Assembly (NCBI RefSeq): GCF_000003815.2
Contig: NC_049983.1
Span: 24,717,734-24,781,733 of the forward strand
Source of the DNA: Branchiostoma floridae
Lineage: Eukaryota; Chordata; Leptocardii; Amphioxiformes; Branchiostomatidae
DNA: 64,000 nucleotides
Reading direction: 5' to 3'
A program made the position numbers and the translations under genes. The notes beneath the pieces are model-generated. The model made no database searches. It had not been told where the DNA came from and saw only the letters and a program-made list of their open reading frames with translations. Below are positions 23,116 to 33,665 of the stretch, piece after piece. Within the stretch, counting starts at the first letter, position 1; every line of letters begins with the position of its first letter.

Positions 23116-23392
23116 TATATATAATATACATCAAAATTGATTGCCGTCATCACCATCGCCCGGCTGCGAAATCACCATCATCGTCTGGCCCCGTTGTGGT
23201 TCTGTATTTAGTTGATGATACACACTTTTCAGATTACAAAAGACATACTTATAGGAAATAGTGCCATTCGTGCAATATCAATTACTGCTGCCTTTCTTGG
23301 CAGGTAATGTACTACTGAAATAACCCAATAAACTGATTGATTCATAGATTAAATGATTGATTAGCCCTTTGATTGAGTGATGGGTTGATGGT

Positions 23393-24819
23393 CTACAAAG
23401 CTTTTTCGTCATCCGGTGCCACTTCGTTCTCAACCTCCTGATCACACTCTGCAACAGCCGGCTCCTGGATAGCATCATGGGTGGGAGCTGCGTCCTGTTT
23501 GCGCCGTGTCTTGCTCGCGTTACTCACGAGAAAAACCAGGGCCAGAACACCCGGCATGCAAGCCAAACAGAACCTGAAGGCCGTATCCATCTGAGCTGAG
23601 CCATGGGTGACTGTGAGGACACCAACGGCCAGCATCCCTGTTGTCAAAGCGATCAGCAGCGCCCCTTCAGCAAAGTAGACGAACTGCATGGATGTTTCAG
23701 TACGGCGGTGCGCCACAAAACCGTAGACCAAAAGGCAACAGCTAACCAGTGTGAACGGTGCTGTGGGTATGCCGAGCAGGAGGATAGCCTGGTCAGAGTT
23801 ACTCAGCCAGCAGGTACTCAGGTCATACTCCATGACGAAGCTTACCAGATCATCCCAAAGGTCAACTACAAGCAGAACTGTAACGGCGAGAACAGCAAGA
23901 GCCCATGAGGTGGCTACATGGACAGCTACCCTGCCCTTAGACATGTTGGCATTGCCGGAGAGAGTGTAATAACGCATGGTCAGCGCCACTGTGAGCAAAG
24001 CTACCATAGAAAACAGGAGCTTCCCGACAGCTGCAACCTTGCACAGCACGGGGGAGGAAGAGACATCGCCCAATATCTGACTACCCTGCACCAGGAGCAG
24101 TGCCACTAACAGACTGATCTTCGCCATTATCATCGGCTTCAGACGTTTTCTTTCTTTGACCGAAAAGCAGAAAAAGACCAGCAGGGAAAGTAATGACAAT
24201 GTGTTTAGGGCAATGTACGAGTAGTTTTGTAAATCGTCAGCGATCCCCTTGGAATTTGTCTGAAAGTCAAAGCTAATACCAAGATCTCGACATGAGTTTT
24301 CGTACGGGTCATAGAGAGAGTCATTCTCGCATTCCCCAACGGATATTCCAACTGCCTTCCCGTCTAATATGATGGCGGACATTTCAGACGATCGGGACGC
24401 AAAACTAAACCCCTCTTCAGCGTTTGCATCGGTTGGTGACTCACAACTAAGCGCGTCATCAGCTAATGCCTTGCTGTCTATGTCATGCACGCAGCCTAAG
24501 CAATACCCGTTGCGAAAAGCGTGACCTGTATGTTTGTGATACACCAAAGCAGTAAGACGCTGACACTCTGTCTCATCGCACATGCTAGACGAACGCAGAG
24601 AAGGAGTGGGTTCAATAGGCGGGAAGCAGCGTCTTGCCGGGAGGCTGCTGCTGGGGCTGAAGCCCTGTCGGGTGCAGAGACCTGCACCGAGGACGCCGGA
24701 CAGGTTGGTGTGGACCCTGGTCTCATCCAGGCCCGGCGAGCAGAGGACCCGAGTCTCCCACGTCACCATGTGCTGGGCTCCGTTGCAGATCCCACAGAAC
24801 ATGTTCCTAAACGGCACAC
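23393..24819 (-). CDS. Adhesion/Methuselah-like 7TM receptor, 7TM-containing terminal exon
   Basis: The last exon runs from acceptor ATTCCAG|GTGTGCCG to a stop at 23393 and encodes about 474 residues. Counting from the first Met in the exon: a Cys-rich juxtamembrane ectodomain (1-195, with CGICNG near 8-13); TM1 about 200-219; TM2 229-249; TM3 257-282 with its conserved Cys at 259; TM4 298-321; the ECL2 motif CWLS at 336-339, typical of secretin/adhesion-class receptors; TM5 343-369; TM6 378-403; TM7 412-432; then an acidic cytoplasmic tail. The Met at 24817 is not the real start, because the frame continues by splicing in phase 1 from the exon at 25149-25311. I see no clear GPS cleavage motif. 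The product is a plasma-membrane receptor of unknown ligand. Confidence 0.85.
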
Positions 24820-25148
24820 CTGGAATGGATAAAGTTTCAATATTTTCATACCGTACTGTTTCCGCTCAGTGAAGAAAGGTCCACTTTCCCATCAATAGCC
24901 TAGGGAAATAAGATATAAAAACAAGAAAATAAAACGTTACACAAAAAGCACTTTTTACACTGTTAGCTTTATTAGAGCTTAGCAAGCATTAGCTACTGAC
25001 GAATAAAGAAGCATTGCTCATGACAGGCAGACACATGTAGCTGTGACGCTAAACAAGGTCACCGTAGTAAATACTGACAGTTCTTACTTCTTTGAAATAG
25101 ATACCATTCTTTTAACAAACGAACATGTATGCGTCATTGTGAACTTAC

Positions 25149-25311
25149 CTGTTCCGTTCTCCACCACTGGTGCTTCTAGGAGGAGATCACCAGTTGAGCC
25201 ATCTGGTGCCTCGCACAACGTACGGACTTTGCTGGCGGGATATCCTTGTGGGCAGCTGGCCACCATCCAGTAGTGGTCGGTGGCATTGGGAGCATGGACA
25301 CACTGCAGGGG
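25149..25311 (-). CDS. 7TM receptor, ectodomain exon
   Basis: Encodes PLQCVHAPNATDHYWMVASC then PQGYPASKVRTLCE and ends VENGT plus one base at the donor GAACAG|GTAAGTTC. The phase matches the 7TM exon exactly (Gly codon split G|GT). The acceptor is either CTCAG|CCC (25311) or CTGCAG|TGT (25302); both keep frame. The pattern, one N-glycosylation sequon and three cysteines, belongs to the extracellular linker between the somatomedin-B repeats and the membrane domain. Confidence 0.75.
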
Positions 25312-25674
25312 CTGAGGGTTTTAAGCATATTGTCAGATAAAATGTGATACTCATATAAGCAAACATCTTTCATTTTAGTCAAACTGAAAGATGAAATTTT
25401 CCTTATGAGCATAGACGAGGGGAAAATGGCACAAGGGATGAACAAACGTATCCAACAAAGAATATTTGGAGTTGAGTTGCTATTAAGAAGGCAACACCTC
25501 TGACCTCCACTACTCTTGAAATCTTGAGAAAACGGACGGCTTGGGTCGAAGATGTATCACGGTTGAAGAAAAGGTTGAAAAAATGTTCTATACAGAAAGC
25601 TACCCTAGCTAGCGTTGCTTTTACAAAGTTAACATTACTCTTTTTTGTTCCAATTGCTGATAGTACTAACACAC

Positions 25675-26146
25675 CTCATGGTCGTCCTGCCTGATGCTCC
25701 TGGAACTTCCCGTGACGCAGACATCCCTGAAGTCGTCACAACAGGTGCCGTTCGATTCACAGCTGACGTCACAGCCACACGTGACCCTGCTGAACAGGGA
25801 GGTCCTACCGCAGCGCCACCGGCAGGAGTCGGGGTGGATGACGGCTGCTGGGTTAGAGCTGCCGGCTGCTTGGCTCGTGCTGCCGGCTGCTGGGCTCGTG
25901 CTGCCGGCTGCTGGGCTCGTGCTGCCGGCTGCTGGGCTCGTGCTGCCGGTCGTGTTGGGCAGCTGGACGTCGTCTATGTCCACGCAGCAGTCACGGAAGT
26001 CTCTGGGAGTGTTGGAACAACACTTGGTAACGGCGCAATAACATTGGTCGTTCGATCGTCGTACGATCGCTAACTTGAGGTAATTTGGGGGACAGCCATG
26101 GATGTGCCCTACAAAGTCTAGCTGTCTTGCTACACAAAAGGCTATT
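25675..26146 (-). CDS. 7TM receptor, somatomedin-B repeat exon(s)
   Basis: The frame reads GCPPNYLKLA ... CYCAVTKCCSNTPRDFRDCC, a somatomedin-B-like cysteine cluster. A linker of four or five SPAAGSTSPAAG-type repeats follows, then SCRWRCGRTSLFSR and TCGCDVSCESNGTCCDDFRD, a canonical somatomedin-B domain (C-x3-C ... C-x-C-x3-C-x4-CC-x3-D-x-C). The exon ends GACCATGAG|GTGTGTTAG in phase 0, compatible with the next exon. The upstream boundary is uncertain: the frame is open to 26154 and AG at 26148-26147 is one candidate acceptor. No signal-peptide exon was identified. Somatomedin-B domains mediate protein contacts in the extracellular space. Confidence 0.75.
25860..25950. repeat. Short tandem repeat in the receptor linker
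   Basis: A 21-bp unit (GCTGCCGGCTGCTGGGCTCGT with variants) is repeated about four times and encodes the Ser/Pro/Ala/Gly/Thr linker between the two somatomedin-B modules. Length is likely variable between alleles. Confidence 0.8.
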
Positions 26147-26418
26147 CTGGATCCTTATGGGTGGTTGGTGCTGTCAGAACCAGCTTGAAAACCCTATGGC
26201 ATCAAAGTCGTACGACCACCACACGACCTATGTGACTACGCCATAAAAAACAAAGAAGCTTTTGAAAAAAGCTGGCCGGTGCGTATTTTGGTAGAAAAAA
26301 GGCCTGGATGTTAAACAAAATCACATGAAAAAAACTCGGTCAAACATTTAGGTCTTGCATTGGTCTACTTTCCATCAAAAGACAGTACATGGTTTGGGTT
26401 GAACAAAGAAAAAAGCAC

Positions 26419-26506
26419 TATCAGGAGTGGGATTCCAACTCACGCCTGCTGAAATAGACCGCGACCTGAACACAGCACCTTAGACCGCTCGGGCATCGGT
26501 TGGATA
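26419..26506 (-). pseudogene. tRNA-Leu(CAG)-like pseudogene or SINE head
   Basis: On the minus strand CCCGAGCGGTCTAAGGTGCT, GTGTTCAGGTCGC and GGCGTGAGTTGGAATCCCAC align along their length with a class II tRNA-Leu: D arm, CAG anticodon (plus strand 26466-26468), extended variable arm and T arm. The T loop has GTTGGAATCC instead of GTTCGAATCC, breaking the B box. The 5' acceptor strand does not pair with the 3' TCCTGATA. It is therefore a pseudogene or the head of a tRNA-derived SINE. Confidence 0.7.
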
Positions 26507-27207
26507 ATAATGGCGTTTAACAGAGAATTTATGGAAGGGCCAGGTGAAATTGACCTACCAAATCATCCATCCACCCAAGGATCCAAACGGCGCACCGGCA
26601 AAAATTTGCCTCATCGTGACAGGTCAAAATGGTGAGAATGAAACAGTGACAAAAATAATTAGCATATAATCAAAACCTGGGTCTAAAGTCTCTGAAATGT
26701 TGGACCGATAACGTATGACACATTCAATAAAAACTTTTTTTTTTTCTCAAACAATCTTGTTTTAGAATTATATTAGGAATCTTTCCTTTCCTTTTATTGA
26801 TTCAACATAACAGACATACACATAATGGCAGCCTGAATGGCGTTGGAATTTACAACAGACACATAATCTACTCGGTCCGCATATGTACATAAAAGCAATA
26901 AAATGGTATACCACATCAACATTAAGTACCCATCATTACAAACTAAGTGTCTATAGTCTTGTTGTACAGATTGATGGCTGTCAATCTTAAGTCTTGAAGA
27001 ATGTGTACGACCTACCGGCATTGGACATCACAGTGACATCGCGCCTGCATCATGTTTATCCTCTCATTCTCTCGAAGCATCGACTCGCACAAAGCCATCT
27101 CCATGCACGGCGCCACCGCGGGGTACTTTTGCCCTGGAGGAGGAAGAATGTTGCGGATAGTAAACGGATGATAGTGCGTACAAAAACCGATAAAGTACGA
27201 CGTAATA
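26507..27207. other. Gene-free stretch
   Basis: A minus frame at 26794-27021 contains MLMWYTILLLLCTYA, which resembles a signal peptide and would suit a missing first exon of the 7TM receptor, but no convincing donor follows it. Confidence 0.3.
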
Positions 27208-27427
27208 CACCCTTTTCAGTAGGATGGCGCTCTCGTCGCGCTCTCTCTGCAACCTCAAATTTACCATTATATATATAGCTCAACGAATTGTAAGGAAAAG
27301 AAACACATCTTTTTACACTTTTTTGGTTTGTTGTCTTCTTAGCCACACTTTTACGTTTTTTTATGATATACCCTGTGTGAAATTCGCTGTGAGAGCGCGG
27401 CGCGATCACAGTCTATTGGAAAGGGGT
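27208..27427. mobile_element. MITE, second copy of the 755-985 family
   Basis: Termini CACCCTTTTCAGTAGGATGG and CTATTGGAAAGGGG flank GCTCTCGTCGCGCTCTCTCT / GAGAGCGCGGCGCGAT, with the same interior order as the 755-985 copy. Confidence 0.75.
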
Positions 27428-27789
27428 CCGTATGAAAGATTTAAGAATTACACGTGCTCATTTTCAACGACATAGTAATATGCGAAAGACCAAGTGACAA
27501 TAGAATTAGAATTTATTAGGACCAAATGTGGACTGGGCCAAAACGCAAGGCGTAGCGAAGTGATGCCAACAAAAATCATGTTCCAAATGTAATTAATCAA
27601 TAGACTGTTAATGACGAGTCTGAAGTTGAGGGCAACAAAGAGTTTTATGGGACAATTTTTCATCATGTGTAGGTTATATTTATTATATTTCAGCCATACC
27701 ATAGGTATGGTGAAATATATTGTATTCGTAATGTTTCTTTCTTTCTTTCTTTCTCCTGTCAAATCTTCTAATCGAATCAACTCCGCCAT

Positions 27790-28450
27790 TTTTTAACCAA
27801 TTGACTTGAAATTTGGCACAAAGGTAGAGTAAGCCAATACCCCCAGGTGTTTTTGTCATTTTTTTCATATCTGCCTTTAAAATGATTTTATTGAGGTTTT
27901 TGTCAATTTTTATTTATATTTCGGGCTCCTGTTCCCTGGTATTACAGCCGAATGACATGAAATTTGGTACAGAGGTGCCTTGATCATATGCTCACCTAGA
28001 TTCAATAACAGTTTTGGCATACGGTACAACAAAATGCTTAATTTTGCGATTTTTTTACCAAAAAAAGGACATTTTTGGCTCCTGTAGCCTCGTTTTACAA
28101 CCAAATGATCTGAAATTTGGTATAAAAGTGCCCTTCAACTATGTGCACATAAATTCAATAAAAGTTTTCCAATACAGTACAACAAAATGCTTAATTATGC
28201 GATTTTTGGCCATTTTTTGACCAAAAAAGGACATTTTTGGCTCCTGTAGCCTCGTTTTACAACCAAATGATCTGAAATTTGGTATAAAAGTGCCCTTCAA
28301 TTATGTGCACATAAATTCAATAAAAGTTTTCCCATACGGTACAACAAAATGCTTAATTTTGCGATTTTATGGCCATTTTTTGACAAAATTTGGACATTTT
28401 TTGCTCCTGTTCCCTCGATTTACAACCTAATGACCCGTAAATTGGTAAAG
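27790..28450 (+). repeat. Tandem repeat, unit about 153-163 bp, roughly four copies
   Basis: CTCCTGT starts at 27926, 28079, 28241 and 28404. Each is followed by ACAACC(A)AATGA, GAAATTTGGTA(TA)AAAGTG, ATTCAATAAAAGTTTT, TACAACAAAATGCTTAATT and a T/A-rich tail with GGACATTTTT. A more degraded unit precedes the first copy. The middle two copies are nearly identical. Non-coding satellite-like DNA. Confidence 0.8.
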
Positions 28451-28866
28451 GGGTGCTCTAGATATCTATTCAAATGACCCATGTATAATTTTTGGCATGG
28501 ACCACTTTAAAATGATATGTTTGGGATTTTTTTGGTCATTTTCCAATGGCCAAAGGGGTCAACGACCTCAAGGCCTATTGTTGCATGAGGGAGATGGCTG
28601 AAATATGCTGTATTTGCTCTCAAGCAAATGTCGGCCTTTCTAGTTATGATTTGCAAGCGTTAATTTAATCAATGCAATCGCTACTTCAATTCCATCTCAA
28701 AGCAATGAAATTCGAACAGCTGTCCTACAAATTAGTATATTATTTCTTTAGATTAAATATTAAGGATCATAGATATTTCATGAATATCATCACCGAGTGC
28801 GCTTTAAGGAAAAAAAAGAGTTGTGATTCACCCATGCGCAATCTGTTGTTGATCTTTGCAAAGAGG

Positions 28867-30593
28867 CTAGGCATTGCGAAAAGGAAGAGAAGAATATGTC
28901 GTACCGTATGCAAGGTTAAGGAAGTCCCTGTACGGGGTGGGTTCCGTAGGTTCCGCCGGAGGGATGAGGGGTCCCCACCCGAGCCCGCCGTCCATCGCCG
29001 CGGCTGGCTGCGGCCCCCACGCCCCAAAGCTCGGAGCTGCAGCTTCAACCGGGGCTTCCGTCGGTTCTTGCGGTAGGACAGTAGGGTCCCACCCGAACCC
29101 GCCGCCCCTCGTCCTCGGCCCCCACACTCCAAAGCTCGGAGCTGCAGCTGCAGCCGGGGCTTCAGCCGGGGCTTCCGTCGGTTCTTCGGGTGGGAGGAAA
29201 GGACCCCATCCAAATCCGCCTCCAAACGAGTCATCTACCGCAGACGAATCGTCTTTTGGCGGTCCCCACTGGGGAAGCTCTTCTGCATTTTTTTCACCTT
29301 CCTTCGAGACGCTTGTAGTTTCTGTATGTATTGTTTCTTCTGTTGGTTGTTGTGGTGGGAGGAAGGGACCCCATCCAAAGCCCCCACCAAACGCTTCTTC
29401 TCCAGGCGACTCCCGCTCGGAAGGCTGTTCCCCGGTCTTGTCCCCATCCTTGGAGACGCTCGGAGTGGCAGCTTCCGTTGGTTCTTCTGGTGGAAGGAAG
29501 GGACCCCATCCAAATCCGCCGCCAAACGGTTCCTCTTCCGGCGATTTCCAAACGGGAAGCTCTTCCTCTATGTTTTCACCACCCGTGGAGACGCTTGTAG
29601 TCGGAGTTTTTGCTGGGGCTTCCGTTGGTTCTTGCGGAGGAAGTAGAGGACCCCAGCCAAACCCGCCGCCAATGATCTTCTCTACATCAGACGTTTCCTC
29701 TGCCTGCGGTTCCCACTCCGTAACCTGTCCGCCGCCAAACGGCTGGTCTCCTATTGATTCCAACTCCGTAATCTGTTCCCTGGTTTTGTCGTCATTGGTT
29801 TTGTCGCCATCCTTGTGGACGCTGGGAGTGGAAGCTTCTGTCGGGGCTTCAGTCGGTTCTTGTGGGGGGAGGAGAGGACCCCACCCAAAGCCCCCACCTA
29901 ACGTTTCTTCTCCTTTCGACTCCCACTCGGTAACCTGTTCCCCGGTCTTGTCCCCATCGCCGTTGGAGACGCTTGTAACCAGAGTTTCCGTCAGTGTTGT
30001 GGCTTCAGTTGGTTCTTGTGGTGGGAGGAGAGGACCCCATCCAAACTCGCCGCCAAACGTTTCGTCTCCTGGTGACTCCCAGTCGGTAGCCTGTTCCCCG
30101 GTCTTGTCCCCATCATTGGAGACGCGTGTAGTTTCTGTAGGTACTGGTTCTTCCGTTGGCTCTTGTGAGGGGAGGGGAAGACCCCATCCAAAGTCGCCGC
30201 CAAATGTTTCGTTTCCTGGTGACTCCCACTCGGTAGCTTGTTCCCCGGACTTGTCCCCACCGTTTGAGACGGCTGTAGTCGGATTTTCTATCAATGTTGG
30301 GGGTTCTGTTGGTTCTTGTGGGGGAAGAAGAGGACCCCACCCAAAGCTCCCGCCAAACGTTTCGTCTCCTGGCGACATGGAAGGCTCATCCTCGGTGTTG
30401 TCAGCATTCCCAGAGAAGCTTGTAGTCAGAGCACTTGTGGGGGCTTCAGTTGGTTGGGACGTTCCGATAATTTCTGCATCAGGCAGGGGTGTTGATTGTC
30501 TGTTGACAGTTGGAGATGCTGGAGATAGTGTTGTGTTGCCGTTTTGGACAACTGCTACTGGTTGGGTGGTAAATAGGGGACGCTCGGTGTGAT
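28867..30593 (-). CDS. Secreted Gly/Trp/Pro repeat protein, main exon
   Basis: The exon opens at TTTAG|ATCACACCG and continues in one frame to a TAG at 28867, about 576 residues. After a Ser/Thr-rich start it holds about ten copies of a block close to GGGFGWGPLLPPQEPTEAP, spaced mostly 35-50 residues apart by acidic, Ser/Thr-rich spacers (SVSKDGDKTGEQ-type, then TEWESPGEE-type). One copy is interrupted: QPFGGGQVTEWE. The C-terminus is PYRDFLNLAYGTTYSSLPFR and two more residues. There are no cysteines in the repeats, so the chain is probably disordered. Phase 1 joins it to the signal-peptide exon at 31014-31200. I do not recognise the family; a structural, adhesive or mucus-type secreted protein is only a guess. 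Confidence 0.8.
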
Positions 30594-31013
30594 CTAAATG
30601 CAGTTCTTCAAGTGAAAGAACAAAATTAATGTTTGAGTTTATTTGTCTGTTAACATGACGATGCATGGCTTGTATGTGTGGAATGTAAGACATTCAACGA
30701 GAAAATAGAGCAACCTGAATATATATATGTCAACTCTATGCAGATACAACCAGGACGAAAAGAATAATAATGATAATAATGACTGTTCTTATAGGTAGAC
30801 AGAAATCGAAATATACATCGATAACCAAATCAGTGTACGTCTTTGTACAACTCCTCCCATCGTCTTCTGTTTGCTGCTGTTTCCCAAAGATATCTTAGTG
30901 AGTCTCCAGTCTAATGTTCTGGATGAGATGCAACTTACTTTTCAGATAAAACTCTCTTTTTTATATCATTTTCTGTGTGATACTAGCATATGTGGTTTAA
31001 CACGCTTCCCTAC

Positions 31014-31200
31014 CTGTGGTGTTGGTTGTGTGCCCCTCTCCACTTGTCACAACGATGGGGACCGTCTCAGCGGAAGTAGTCGGTGTTCCTGGCGGGCGAG
31101 GTGTAGATGAGTTCCCGGCGAATTCGTTGGGAGAGCCGGTGGATACGAGGAGCAGGACGAGGAGGGCAACGACATGGCCGTGCAGTGTCGGTGACCGCAT
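31014..31200 (-). CDS. Secreted Gly/Trp/Pro repeat protein, signal-peptide exon
   Basis: ATG at 31200 starts MRSPTLHG followed by the hydrophobic core HVVALLVLLLVSTGSP, a strong signal peptide. It continues NEFAGNSSTPRPPG and GHTTNTT, a Thr/Pro-rich stretch with possible N- and O-glycosylation. The donor is ACCACAG|GTAGGG. Splicing to 30593 gives ...NTT-DHTERP... in frame, for a total of 638 codons including stop. An upstream in-frame ATG (31242) lies before an AG that could be an acceptor, so MRSP is preferred as start. Confidence 0.75.
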
Positions 31201-31792
31201 GCTTGCAGCTATTGGAGATGAAAAAATACATATATCAAGCACAGATCGGCAGTAGAAAAAGGTGGCAAAATGAATCAGTTTATGTCAAAACAGACGTCAA
31301 CAAAAGAAAACGTAACAGAATTGAATAGCTACATCTGCAATGTGCTTTGTACCTGCAAGCGCGGTAACCTGGCACCTTGTCCTCTTCATGTTTTGGTGCC
31401 TTCTGTTTTCTCTTCGAGCCCGAGTCGCAGATAAAAAGGACACATGATCTGTTTTTCAGCGCTCGGCGTCACTGAGACGGCACAGAGTGACGTGGTAAGG
31501 TGCTAATTAGTTGGCATTATCGGTGTAGAATTATCGAGAAAAACAAGACGTAATACCTACTTCTTGGGTTACGTCAGTTATGGAACAAAGTACAACTTTC
31601 CAAAGCAGACCCATGTAATAAATGTAAAGAGGTGCTGCCCTAGACTTCCTCCACCCCACCCCCCTCCTCCGTATTTTCTAAAACATCAGATCAGCCGTCC
31701 CGGCCGAACAAAACAAGGCCTATAAATAGGGATATAGTGCTTTTCATAGAACGCAAAACCAACGGGAAATGCGTCCTACTTAGGCCACATTT
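31201..31792. other. Upstream region of the repeat-protein gene
   Basis: About 590 bases without a recognisable gene. Presumed 5' flank or untranslated exon of the gene below. Confidence 0.35.
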
Positions 31793-31940
31793 CGGAAGCT
31801 TTCGGGGACAAAAAGTGTGATTTAAAGGACACCAAACTACACAAGACGTAAATAGAATAGTTTTAGAAAATTTTTACGTAAACAGTTCTATTTTTCGTTT
31901 CCACAAACAGCCCGGCCAGGCCCCGGTTTGGAAATTTTGT
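31793..31940. mobile_element. GGCC...CACATTTCC-type MITE, degraded copy
   Basis: GGCCACATTTCGGAAGCTTT and CCAGGCCCCGGTTTGGAAAT match the termini of 8966-9125 and 11321-11518. The interior ACACCAAACTACA and the TTTTTCGT segment are shared with 11321-11518. TTA precedes the left end, as in the 8966 copy. Confidence 0.65.
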
Positions 31941-32414
31941 ATACACTGAAAAATGTAGGAACCTCTAACTTGTCAATTTTCGATTCTCCCCAATGACTAG
32001 CTAGACACCTACGTTGATTTATCTCTCAAAGTATTCTAGGTTTATTTCATTTGAATCGCCATTAGTAATAACGTTATGAATCGTTTCACCGTTCTTTCTG
32101 GATCCCGTACATGTAAGATGAAATAAAATGTAAGAAACATAACCTATAAGGCCATAGGAAGTAAAGTATATTGATGACGTCCTATGCAGAGTGCAAAAAT
32201 AATGAGCTAGCGCGAAAAACAAAAACAATATGGGTAACAAAAAAGAAGATGGCTAAATTTTCAAAACAAACAACAAGATTTGAAGTGACAACACGTGGCA
32301 TACAACTAACGAGGCAGTCATTCCTTTATCAAAGAAATGAACTAGCTATAGTGTGGTAAAAGTTGATACTAAAATTCAGTTGCCGTGGCCTAATGTTAAA
32401 ATACAATTTGTATA
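31941..32414. other. Gene-free stretch
   Basis: Nothing recognised. Confidence 0.4.
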
Positions 32415-32602
32415 GTTACAACAATTTTCTTCAATCAATGACTGTTTTTTGTAAAGGTACAGTATATACCTCCCAAATTTTCGATGTCTACCAGCACGTC
32501 TTCCGTCTTCGTGAAGGGAATGACATATAGTCTCAATTCTCGCGAGAGGTATGTACTGTACCTTTACAAAAACAGTCATTGATTGAAGAAAATTGTTGTA
32601 AC
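32415..32602. repeat. Near-perfect inverted repeat with 58-bp arms
   Basis: The left arm GTTACAACAATTTTCTTCAA through TGTAAAGGTACAGTATATAC is mirrored by GTATGTACTGTACCTTTACA through TTGAAGAAAATTGTTGTAAC, with a spacer of about 70 bp. The spacer edge contains TCTCGCGAGA at 32538-32547. It resembles a young MITE; no target duplication is obvious. Confidence 0.75.
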
Positions 32603-33159
32603 TGTATGCATACGTGACGGATGAACCTCTTCAACGACAATTTGTATAGATTTTGGTGACATCAACGCTGAAAAGTGTCAGTGCCTGTGTTGAGTTACCT
32701 GTTGACGGAATCGTGCGGTGTCGTGATAGACACCTCGCTTCACACCTCCGGGCCGCTTCTCGTGTTTTCAATCTCAGGTACGTTCTTTGTTGGATAAGAT
32801 GACTGTAAATACATTAACACTGTGATGTGACCATTTACAAGATTGTCGTCAGGTTTTCTTACAAATGGAGAGGTATCATTACAACACTCAATCACATGCT
32901 GATGACAGTTTGCTAAGCCAAATTACTTAGCGGGTCTCCGTCACTATACTGAGTCGTGTCCCATTATACGTATCCCATCCAGATGCAACGACACGTGACC
33001 GTGAATAGCACGAAATCACATCGAAATGCAAATACACAATAATGAAGAAAAAAACTCAATGTTTTTAAAAATCAATAAATGCATTTCAATGTCACTGTCC
33101 ACCTACCTTTGTCCATACATACCAAATAGTTCAGCTCAGTTCAGTTAAGTTCATAGACT
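32603..33159. other. Gene-free stretch
   Basis: Nothing recognised. The sequence just after 33160 begins to resemble the repeated zinc-finger units. Confidence 0.4.
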
Positions 33160-33665
33160 CAACATAGACTCAACGAAAAGAAGTAACCCTGGTTTTAGAT
33201 TTGAACTGTCTGAAAAAAAATTCTTTAAAAAACGAGTGGTATTGGTTGCCTGAGATGCGAGGAGTTACCAAACGAACCAAATCCAAGCTAGGTACTCATT
33301 TGCTCCTGAGTAACGTTAGAGAATGAAGTGTATTTCCCAAGGTCCGAAAATTGGAAGCATAACAAGATCTGAACCTATAATTGGTTCTGGGCCAAATGCT
33401 TTTTAGTTACGCCACGTGACCTTAAGTGTTCCAACCACGCGAGAACCCTTTACCAGAGACGATAGGTTCCTACATTAAAGATAAATGTGCACAAGCCTTA
33501 TTTCCTAGCTGAAGTAACAGGGGCAAAGCAGTCCCGGCTTGGCTACGCGAACGAAGATTACCTAGCATGTATGTGTTCCACAAGACAGTAGTCAAAAGGC
33601 TAAACATTATCCAACTCGCTCGGAAAACTGTCTTGCGCCAGCGAATCTACTTGCACTCACTCACT

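Noticed and set aside
26794-27021. Possible signal-peptide exon (MLMWYTILLLLCTYA) for the 7TM receptor
   Set aside because: No convincing GT donor in a compatible phase follows it, and AT-rich DNA gives hydrophobic frames by chance.
28874-30592. 572-codon plus-strand frame opposite the FGWGP repeat gene
   Set aside because: Repeats on the minus strand keep the antisense frame open. The minus frame has a signal-peptide exon, a phase-matched intron and a natural stop; the plus frame has none of these.
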